Of a DNA stretch of 64,000 bases, positions 25,301 to 36,800 are shown piece after piece. A program made the position numbers and the translations under genes. Below the pieces are notes generated by a model. The model did not search any database, was not told the DNA's origin, and worked only from the letters and a program-made list of their open reading frames with translations. This stretch comes from Enoplosus armatus (lineage: Eukaryota > Chordata > Actinopteri > Centrarchiformes > Enoplosidae): positions 8,596,501-8,660,500 of the forward strand of contig NC_092183.1 of the NCBI RefSeq assembly GCF_043641665.1, read 5' to 3'. Each line of letters opens with the position of its first letter. Position 1 is the stretch's first letter.

Positions 25301-28300
25301 CTGCCCAACCTCACCTGGAGGTTTTGAATCTGGGGGCTGCAACCCCACAAAAGGCTTAATATGAAAGATTAATATGAGGGGTTACAAGATGATGATAGAA
25401 TGATAACAGGATAAGAAAAATCTGTTACACAAAAATATGTTGCTTTATTTTTACTTACTTGTAATACTGAATACTTTTACTTTTTAAGATCTCTAAAAAT
25501 CATTAAAATGAAACAATCAGGGAAGGAAACACCACTTGCACTGGTTGCACTGCTCACAACTCATGCCCACACTTCTAGTCTATAACCTGTGATGAGGTAT
25601 CACGTGTAGACATTACTTCATTTTAAATGGGTTTCATACAAAAAATGTTGAGAACCACTTCTGTAAAGGATAAGCAAGTGTGTGATGATATGCTCTTTCT
25701 GCTGTGCACCTTGAGAGAAAATGGCTGAGCAAGGTGGATCCTCACACTTCCTCCTGGTCTCCTCCAGAGAAGAGACCACAGCCACTGCAACACAGGGATT
25801 AAGCCAACCTGTGAGGACATATAAAACACACACATTCATAGGAGTAATACATGCAGCGAGTTAGCGATTCTATCATAATGAGGCCTTGGCCTTAGAAGGG
25901 ACATTACAGCAGCAACACCACTAATAAGCAGGATTTATGATGAGCTCCAAGATACATAGCCAGTCTGAGAGTGTGTGTGTGAGTAGTAGGAAGAAGTAGT
26001 AGTGTGTTCAGTACTGTGTGTGCACTGTGTATGAATGACAGAACAAAATGATGAGGTGAGGACCTTATTATGGAAATTAACCGAAAGCAACACCCACTCT
26101 CCAGTATTGTCTCAAAGTGCAGATAACAGAGGGAAGACTAATGGACACTAATAGCAATCACCGATGCTTTGAAAAAATTAAACGCAAACCTCAAATAATC
26201 AACCAACGCTGGCCAGTGAGAAATTAGAGAGCAAAGTTGTGAAACAAGACTCTCATACAGTAGCTGTACTGGATCATTACTGACAATTTTGTTTTTTTTG
26301 TCTAAACCAGAAGTTTGCGACTGTGGGCACCCCTTCAGACAAAAAGGAGACAACTGCGCCCTCCACCACGATATTCTGAGTTAGGTCAGAAATTATTGAT
26401 AGTGCAGCATGAAATAATAATATTAATGTATTATGTAATTCCTGTTATTCCCTGTCTCACTTCTATTTGAGGGATAACCATGCTCTAAGTTTTGGAACTG
26501 CAGTTCCCATAATGCTTTAGGGGATGTAAACAGGAAGTATTATGTTGCCATGTATTCAGTGAGTTATGCTGTAGGCTACAACTTGAGCCCCCCAGTCTTT
26601 GATATTGAAGAAAATGTAAAAACCTGGTGATTTTCAGGCTAGTTGTGAAGCTATTATGGGGATATTTTCATCTGTGATTTCTAAGCAGATATATGGAAGT
26701 TTATTAGCGATGGACATCGGAGATACTGACTATATCTCTGACTATATCCACAGGATAAATAAATATGTGTGAAAATATGTGTATCATGTCTGTGTGTTCA
26801 GATTTGACTGAGTTATGATTATGATTTGTGATGCAAATGGCAGCAATCTGGCCCTAAGGGTTTTAAAGTTCCTTAATTTCCTCCATGAACTGTGTGTCAC
26901 GGCCTCCGCTGCAGCTCCACCTGTCTTTGCCTCACGTCTCTTCCTCTGTGGCCCCGGGGGAGGCAAACCACACAGTTTGAAAACCTGTGCTCTAAACCAA
27001 ACCTGTTCACTTGCTCCTAAGGACATTACAGGCGGCTCTTATTAAGTGTTGTTTGTACGTACTTGCAAGTGTGTGTTTATACGCATCTACCTGTATGCTG
27101 GTCTTGGGCACACAGTCGTAGGAGATGCCCACAGGGACCAGACTGACATCGGGGACAGATCCCCCTTTGATGAGCTGTCTGATGCGAGCCAGCCACTGGC
27201 CACCTTGGCCAGACTCCGCTGACACACCAACACTTAACGCCTGGCCCTCATGTAGCAGCTCACGTACCAGCTGAGGAGGGAGGAAAGAGAAAGGGGGAGA
27301 GGGAAAGATGGCTGAGACAAAGGTCTGAAAAGTCCTGGCAGTAGGGGAACAATTAACACAAAATGTCTGCCATTCATTTTTAATATATACATAAGCAATT
27401 TTGCAAACTAGACCTTGGAGGGTAAACAAAGAGGAAAACAGTGTGTGGAGGGCAGCTGAGGGAAGAGAAGTCAAAATGCAGGAAGCAGGCGGGATAAAGA
27501 GCAGAAATAAAAATGGACTGTAGGGGACACTTCATGACATTCAGAGATACTTCCCCTGCCCCAAGTACTGTTTTCCCCTTACAGACAAGGAAGATTCAAT
27601 TACCATTGAACAGCAGCTAAGCAGACCCACACTCAATAAACAATAAAGGTCTATTAACATTGAAATACAACCAATAAACAAGCCTGCTTTCTCACGCACA
27701 GCCAATATGCTTACTCACATAAATGGTCAATGAAAAAAAGACAAAGTACTCACGGCGTCACTCATAAACAACCTGTTTATGTTCCACTGTAGCTGTAGTC
27801 TTGTAGATTAATGTCAGACTGAGCCATTTTATTGAGCTGTATGGCACAATATTGATCTTAATAAAGCCAGTAACTCCTCCAAATGAAATATGTCTTTAGG
27901 CAAACTGACACAAAGCACAAAAGAGCTCCCTTGCCAGATACAAAGACAGGAAGATATTAACGATGAACAGGTGTTGATCATTGATAAAACTCAAGTAAAC
28001 AGGGACACAGCAAAGAGTACAAAGAAGGTACTCGAGGAAAGTGTGATAGATGTAAGAGAGGAGAGAGAGGAGGGAACCATTAATATAGACCACATAAATC
28101 TCCAAAATAAGGGGAAAAAAACACAAATTACCTTCACATAAAAATAGAAACAACCTGTTCAGACCTGCCAGACTCACACAATCAAACTAACCACCATTCT
28201 TCTTGTTTCTCCACCCTCTCCTCATTGCTTTGTCTCTCCAGCCAACTCCAAAGCTGCAATCTCTGTAGCAAAACTCAAGCCCCTTGGTAATTTTGAGAAT

Positions 28301-31300
28301 GAATAGAGAGTGGGATGGGGCTGGGAATGAGGGAGAGGGGGAAAAGACAGGTTGTGATTCTGATTGAGGAGCTGACTGTGATAACACTCCACCATGGAGT
28401 GCAATGAAAATTGTGCGTATGTGAGTGAGTATGAATTGAACTGAATGCACATGTACTAAACAGCCAAATTACAAGGACAGGTATCGTTTGCTTACCCTGC
28501 AATTTTATATAATTACCTGCTGTCTCTGAAGGTTTTTTTCATCAAAATGCATTAGCAACATGTTTTCTGATTCATGGCCCAGTGCCTCATTTCCATCTAC
28601 TAGTAAACAGGCTGTTTTGAGGTTCACACGCGCGGCTAATGAGGAACAGCTCCGATTGTCAGGCTGGAATGGTTTGAGAGGGTGTTTATATGGTTGGTGA
28701 CTCTGAGAAAAGGGTTGTTGAAAACCTTCTGTGGCCTTCCATGAGCATTGAAAAGTGCAGAAGTTACTGTACTTAAGTGATGATACTTAAGTACATTTTA
28801 ATTGGGGGTGGAGAATACAAATTTGAAACAGAAAGTCTGTCTTTGGGTGGTTGTTGGTGTGAAGAAGTGGGCATCACTATCGATAAGCTCCAATCAAGGC
28901 TAACGGCATCATTAGCTTAATGTAGCTTGTCGGTCAAAGACTTTGGTCCAGACTGAAATATTTTAGCAACTATTGGGATGGGTTGCCATGACATTTGGTG
29001 CACATATTTACGGTCCCCAGAGGATGAATTGTACTGTACTGACTTTAGTGATCCGTTAGTGACATTTTCATCTGGTGCCAGTATGAAGTTGACATAGCTG
29101 ATAGCTCATAGCTCAACAACTATTGGATAGATTACTATGTAAATTGGTGCAGACATTCATGGTCCCCTCAGGATGAATTGCAATAATTTTGAACCCCATG
29201 ACTTTAAATTTAGCGCCACCATCAGGTCAAAATTGAAATTGAAATATTTTTAGGTGTTCACCACTGTTCTTACTTCAAACCTCATAGAATTACAATCACC
29301 ATGTATATCACCACATCCTACCTCATCTCAACCCCAAACCATCAAAACACGTCAGACTTACGGCGGTCATGACAGGTGAGTACAGACTGTCCATCTCAGC
29401 TTCCTGCTCAGTCAGTGCAGAAGGTGGCAGGAGGACCACACCTACTTTCTGCAGGAGTGATCTATAGTGAAAATAGAGGATACTGTATCTCAGACATAAC
29501 TAGTTTCATTTAAGAAGTTTGGAGCCATGATGCATCTTCGCACTGTGTTTAAAATTTAATTGACTGGCCTAAATATAATGCTGTGAATAAAAGTGATACA
29601 TTCAGCAACTAATTTCGGGCAAAAAGGGTGTCTGTATTATTTGTGGGGGAAGATACTGTATGTTCTCTATACAAGAATATATACTGTATACTTGTTATCT
29701 CTGTGCAACCTGCCTGGCAGCGTCTATGTGGGTTTGTGTGCATGTGTGTGTGTGATAATACCTTAGGAAGGAGCTGTTAATCTGGAGAGGACAAACAGTG
29801 TATGGGACTCTCAGGTTACGACAGAAAAGCACCAGAGGGATGAGAGCACAGTCCATGATGCTCTGACGCACATGCACATAAACCAGCAGAGATCCCTGAA
29901 TTACAGAACAGACTCAGCTTTAGATAAATAAGATTCTTCACATCGTCCTTCATTATGGCAAATAATAGTGGACTGTGCAGAGGTGGCGCACGGATAAGGA
30001 GAGTGTTTCTGTGGCCTTATATTCGATCAATATTATAATAAAGCCCCACAAGCTTCAGATAGTATCAGCAGAATGGAATGTCAAGAGAATACATTTATAA
30101 TTTAAAACCTGCAGTGATACAAAATTGGAAAATCTTCTAATTTTTACACTCTAATACTTAACACAGATGCAGGCAAAGATTAAGCATGCATGTGGGGAGT
30201 ATGTTTAAGTGACTGTATGTGCTGTAGAGGGTGACCGCACACAATGAGTTTTTTTTTTCCCCAAGGTCAACAACAGCTCTATTATTCTGTATGTGGCCCT
30301 TTATCTTTTGAGCAGATTTTTTTTTCATTATGGACATAGAAATGAAGAGCTATTATCGCTAACTCAATTATATATATCGAGTGAAGTCAAAGCAGAGAGA
30401 TAAAACATGATTGTACGTGGATATGATAGTATCACTACAGTAAAAAAGGCAATAAGGTTCGCAATAAAAGTGCTGCAATATTAAGACAGGCAAGTAGTCA
30501 GAGTATTGCTCGGTTCTTTTAAAGCCATGGTGAAAACAGGTTTATTCCTTTTTTTAATTTTGTTTTCTCATCTTTTATCTATCTGGCAGACCTGTCCCAA
30601 ACAACTCAAAAGACAATTACTGGCAGTCACAATGACGTCATATGGATTCGTTTTTATCTATTATTATTTCTGTAATCAGCACACAGCAAATAAAACTGTT
30701 ATTTGGTGAGAGTGCCACAGGCAGTTGGACAACAAAACATTTTTTAAGTCTCTCGTTATACTAATTTATGTGTGGAATAAATGTGAGATTACGAGGTGAA
30801 AATATAGAAAATCATATCATACATTTGAGGGTAAACTGAGACACACTGGATCAACCTATTTCTAAGTTTCAAAAATGCATTTAGACAAATGGAAAATCAT
30901 TCAGATGAGAGGACACTATTCACATGGTGTAAGAAACCTTGAATATGCACTAACAACCAGCTGACAACCATTGAAATCCATCAGCATCACTAGAAAACAT
31001 CCTAGTAGTTTTTATGGATGGCTCAACACCACTTTTTCATCTCTGATACATATACTGAAAGCTTGAGTGTGAGAGCCGATACCAATCCAATACCGTCTTT
31101 TTCCCCTCTCTTAAACAACTAACTAACAAATCTAAAAACAAACAACTTTATTCCCCTAAAAGAAGAAATAAAGAGCCCGCAACAGGACTCAGTTATGGAC
31201 AGTACAGTAAAATTGGCATCTCAAGGCACTCACAACTGAAACTCAAGACTATTTCACCTGATATCAAGTTAGCTGCATTGAAAAAAATACATATCTAAGG

Positions 31301-33849
31301 GTCGAAACAGTGCAAGCTCTAAAGTTTCTTTCACATGTAACCTCTAAGGTTGAACTGTATGTAAAGGTGCAAGTGTTTAATCGGGTTCAAGTTTCCACCC
31401 CGTTGAAACACTCCCATTGCATAAATTGCACTCTGCTATTTTGCTTTTTTCTTCCTTGAGCTTCATGGTGACATGATGACAGCGCTGCTCACCTGTGTTA
31501 CTTGTGACACATCTCTCTTTATGGCATGTTGTTCCAAGTTTAGTTAAGCATTTACATGATAGTGTAGGCTGATGAATTGTATCTGATTACAGACCGATAC
31601 CGATACTGACACAGTGGTAGTAGGTTTGTCTTGGTTTATGTAATTGACTGATTTTCAGTGAGATCTTAGCTAAAGGCAAGGTTCACTGAATTCATTCATG
31701 CCCATCTTGAACCTCTGCAACAGCAGCCTGACTCAGACTTATTCTCAGACTTATCTACTTGTATCTATTTAGTCAACCGTGTAATTACAGTTGTGTAGAC
31801 TTTGGTAAAAAACTGAAAATAATTAAGTATAACAAGGCAAGTAAGAGAAACTTGAAAGTTTCAGGTATTTCTTGACAGACTCTCGAAAGTAATACATTTC
31901 AATATTTTTTACTTTACTTCACTGAAAATATTCTTCTATTCTATATTTTTGTTTATCTACAGAGTAAAAAGGCAGTAGCATCTCATTAGATAGCTGAGAC
32001 TGGTTTCACATCCTGAGTGTGGATGTGTGTGGAGCCAAAACATCATAGTATCTGTGTTCAAACATGTGCTTTCCATGTTTTGCAGGAAGAGTTGACACCC
32101 TTTGGGGCAGCGGTTATGGGCACATTTAATCATCTGTGAATAAAAAAGTTAGGATACTTGCACCTCTTGTGAGGCTCTGTGCAAAGCCGGCAGATGGTTG
32201 AGGTTAACTTCAATGCTGCCAAATACCGAAGCAAACATCTTCAGCATCAACCAGCCCACGAATCTAGTCAGGAGAGGATAGTGGGTGGAGAGATGTATAG
32301 AAAGAAGGAAGAAAGAAGAGGAGAAAAAATTAATGACTGGAGATAAGGAGGAGAGGGGGACACAAGGGAATAATGGACAGATAGTGGTGAAGCTAAGAAG
32401 AAATAGCCGCCAATAACATGACGTCAATCAGGGAGCTTCAGCAAAGAAAGTGAAGATGGAGTTAAGTGTGACAACATGTAAATGAGATAGATGGGAGTGA
32501 GATAAAGTGAAGGGAAGAGGGATAAGAATAAAAAAGAAACTGATGACATCGAAAAAAAGCATAACGGGAAGCGATAAGGGGGTGTGTGTGAGGGTGACAG
32601 CTGTAGATAGAGACGAAGACCGAGGCTGTAAATGAGGGAGAGTGAGAGAGAAAGAGAGGAGAAAAAATAAGAAAGACAGGGGGGAAAAAAGTTTCCATTC
32701 CATTTCACTAGACACTTTCAGAAATCTAATACTGTCTGTGGCTACAGGAACAGGCTCCTGAGACCTGACAGAGTCATAACACCCAACTTCGATTTAAAAT
32801 ACAGCACGCATCTTTTTGCCAGGAGCGTTTGAAAAGTGTTGCATGTCCTCCACTGCCCATGGACAAATTTATGCTTCATCAACTGTCAGTCATCTTGAAG
32901 AGCACGATGACTGACTGATGGATGGTAATGTCAGTAGGTGGTTAAATATAAAACATTGGCAATCTGAACAACATCCTACATGTCTAGTAGCACACCATAT
33001 GAACCATTTCATATGAACCAAAAAAACGTATTAGAAAATATCTTGTACTTTGAAGTACAAAGATACACGCCTGTGTACATAAAAACAGGGAGGAGCATTT
33101 TGATTAAAAAAAACAAACAAACCTAATAACCGAGCCTCAAATTCTGTTGCACGCTATCAGCAATAAGAAAATAAAGATTGCAACAAAAAATCATCAAGAT
33201 GAATCAGGTTATTTTCATATTCGTGGTGCGCTGTTTCGTCCCTAATTATACTACGAATTGTTTCTGAATCTGCTACAGATATGATTCCTGCTTTGCCTGC
33301 ATTCTTTCTAATGGCCAGCAGGGGGCGACACCACTGGCTGCAAAAAGAAGTCCAATTGTGTGAAAGTCCACAAGAAAATTACCTCACTTCTCACTTGCTT
33401 TATTACCTCAGTTAACACAAGTTTATGTTTTAGGGCATGGCTACTATACTATACTTTAATTATTGTCAACAAATCCAATGAAAAGCCGTATCCATTAAGT
33501 AGTAGCACCAAATTTATGAGAAAAAAACAATTTGCAATAATTTAAACTGCTGGCCACAACAAAAACCTTAAAATAAGTATCATTATATTATCCAAAAAGA
33601 CTATTTTTCTATTTTGGGGAAGACTGAGGAATAATCATTAAAAGAAAGCTTTCAACTAGTGGCTCATCGCATCTCTATTTTTGCATCAATCATACTGTTA
33701 ATGTAGAATATATCCTATTAATTTCTTGTTACATTTAAGTGAAATGGTTGCATAGTGCTGCTTTAAATCAATACACAAAAGTATTGTATTAATAAATAAA
33801 CAAAAGACAACAATCTCTGAACCTCACCCTTTGCCCACACACACATAAA

Positions 33850-33896
<47 letters not shown>

Positions 33897-36800
33897 TAAG
33901 AGACCAGGGGAGATGCAGGTGTTAATGAGGGGGAGGAATGGTGAGAGGCGGTTGATCTGCCCTCGGCCGTCTCCCCCCTCAGGTGCTTTATGCTCTGCTG
34001 TGAGCGCCTCCTTCACCCTGAAACACATGGTCACAGGACAGCAGGGTTGGCACGGCACAAAGCCCCTTTTGTGCTACACACAGACAAACACCCACCTCCC
34101 AGTAAGACAACAACAACAACATCTCTGAGTAAAGAGGTTACATAAAGGTTAAACTCAATTACACCGAAGGAGAGAAAACAACAAATACAAACTGAAGACT
34201 CTGTGACAGTGATAGGGAAAGTGTGACGACAATCCCAAGTTATCCCATTTCTCGCCATTCACTCTGCACAGCCCCCATTTTCAGTATCTTTGTTTGTGTC
34301 TCTTATCGCCTCTCCTCCTCTCTCTTTCCCTCTCTCTACAACTGCAGGACCCGTTTCATTTTCTGTATCTCTGCCTATCATTTATTTACTCTCCTCTGGC
34401 ATCTCTCCACCTCTTTGTCTTTCTCCTCACCTGTTGCTCTGACAGACTCTCTCCAGTCTCTTGCTAACAGGACTCGCGTAAACCTTGCACCCACTCACAA
34501 ACAGCGCGCAGCACACCCTACGCACCAACCAGCCTCGATACCTACGATAGAAAACACACAATGCAGAGGCAGAAAATGGGCATGGGTGAATGTGTTGGGA
34601 CTGAAACATTGTGTATGTTTGCCTGAATATCAATACCTGGTTTGCATCTCGTTGACCCTCAGCAGGTTGTGGAAGCCAAGGGAAGAGTTCTGTCTAAGCT
34701 TTTTGCACTAAGCCATGACAGAAAAAGACACACAGACAGATTTAACCCAGAATGAGCTCTGTTGGACAAATCCAATGTATCGTATAAAAGACACATGCAG
34801 CTGAAGGACACCATCTGAGTGGGGACATAATTTCACTAAACAAGCTTAAGTATCTTTGAAGTGAAGTAGTTGGTTTCATTGTAATTTGGATTTGGAAGCA
34901 AACCTCCAGGAATAGATTAAATAAATGAAATTTGTAGGATGGTGTCGACATACAGCCTACCTCTCTCATTTTATTAGCCTAATTTTCAACCTTTTTCCTT
35001 TCCTCTACTTTCTCTCTCAGACCTTCTCCAGACTTGGAGAACTACGCTGCACACTCACCAGACTGTCTGGGGTGCACTGGTGGCAGCACTGGTCAACAAT
35101 TGGTCTGAACTTGCCCAGGCAGGGAGGCACCGTCTTCACCTTTTTCTTGATCTTCAATTCCCATGACAACTGAAAGAGAAGGAATTACACAAACATGGTG
35201 TCACATACACAGGAATTGCAATAGTATCCACTTATTGAATCTACATGCAGTTGCCAATTTATTAGGTACACCTAGCTAAAACTAAAACAGTTGCAGTAAT
35301 ACAACAGTTCTGCAATAAATCCTAACTTCATGAAGGTTATAAGTTTTTATTTTTATTGTTTTACTACCACAAGCTACATCCTCCAATATGACCACACAGC
35401 CAAATCAACACCTTTCTAGAACAGTTTAAAACTGAACAAAAACTTAACATTATAACCTTTATGAAAGTTATAATTTATTGCAGGACTGTTGTGCTAGACT
35501 GCACTAGGGCAAAAACTGGCAACTGAGTATACATAGTAATTCATGATGACTGGACTTGCTCTCTCTACTTTTGGATAGGATAAGTCAAAGATGTCGGATA
35601 GACAAAGACTGACAAACAATCACCATGACAGCAGATCATTACACATAGCAATGTATCCTTATATTCCGAATAATTACATTCACTAAAACTACCTCACAGT
35701 AGCATCTAAAAGTCTAATTAAGCCGGGTTTTTGTAAAATTAAAACACATTTGTGTTGTAAAGAAAAGCTATAGAACTTGATCTCTTACTGCACCATTAAC
35801 CCGCCAACACATAAAAAGTAAGATTTCAAAATAAGGTCAGGGGCAGAGGAGAAATCGAATACTGACCTGCCACATTTATACCACATTTATACGTGGATTT
35901 ACTGAAGCCAGGTTATTACAGTGCATGTAAACTTGTTCTCTGATTACCTGAGTAACCTGATTTCTCCCAATAACCTGGTCTCTTTGTGTGTATGGAAACT
36001 TGACTAAAAATGGCAGTATCGATAAAATGTCACATTCCTGTCAGAGTTACGTTTCTCTTCAGAAATATAACAGCACTGGTAAATCAAAAGAGAAAAAAAA
36101 AGCCAGTTTAAATCCTTCGATTCTTTGCTCTTGATTTGATTTTGGGTTTGTTATGATTTCTGTGTTGCTGTGATTGGGTTAACTCTGAATCCATGGGAGC
36201 ATGCAATAACTTGCAGTGCAGTAAATATTAATACGGAGCCCATATGAGACCCTGTATCAGGCAATCAGTGCACATCAGGCATAAACAGCTCATGCACTGA
36301 AGCACAGGCCAGACTGTGAACTGTATACTAATCAGCCAGACTTAAGATCTCCTGCAGCAAGTAGATTGCTGGTCAGTTGTACAAATATTTTATAGTTAAC
36401 CCTAACCCTAACCCTATAATAACAAACAGCAACATTACCCATAATTATCATGCAGTGTGTGCGTGTGGGCTGTTACTGTGCCTTAAAATAAGTGTTAGTC
36501 AGGATTCAGACTGATTACCCCGCTTAGACGGAATGAGCAAATGAATCTCTCCTAAAATCAATGACACTTTCTCCTGGTTGAGTGATGATGATGGATCCCA
36601 GAAAACAGAGCAGCTAACAGAAGCAGCGCCTTGCCAAGGAAAGGTCGATTTAAAGACAAAAGATTACTGTAATGACAAAGCTCGGATCAAACTATCAATA
36701 ATTCCAATTACCATACTAGGTGTGAACAAAGAACGGAGAAATAGAAACACTCAATGATACAAGTGTGAAGGCAAAGTTTTAGTATCATAACCTGTTAAAG

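Noticed and set aside
26490..26540. gcagttcccataatgc next to caggaagt as a second ZNF143/ETS promoter
   Set aside because: The core is degenerate (GCAGTTCCC and not ACAATTCCC) and lies inside a gpat2 intron with no exon nearby. Probably a diverged dispersed repeat.
27007..27474. A 155-codon minus-strand open frame as a single gene
   Set aside because: The central part (27270-27091) is one gpat2 exon with AG/GT borders. The flanks are intron.
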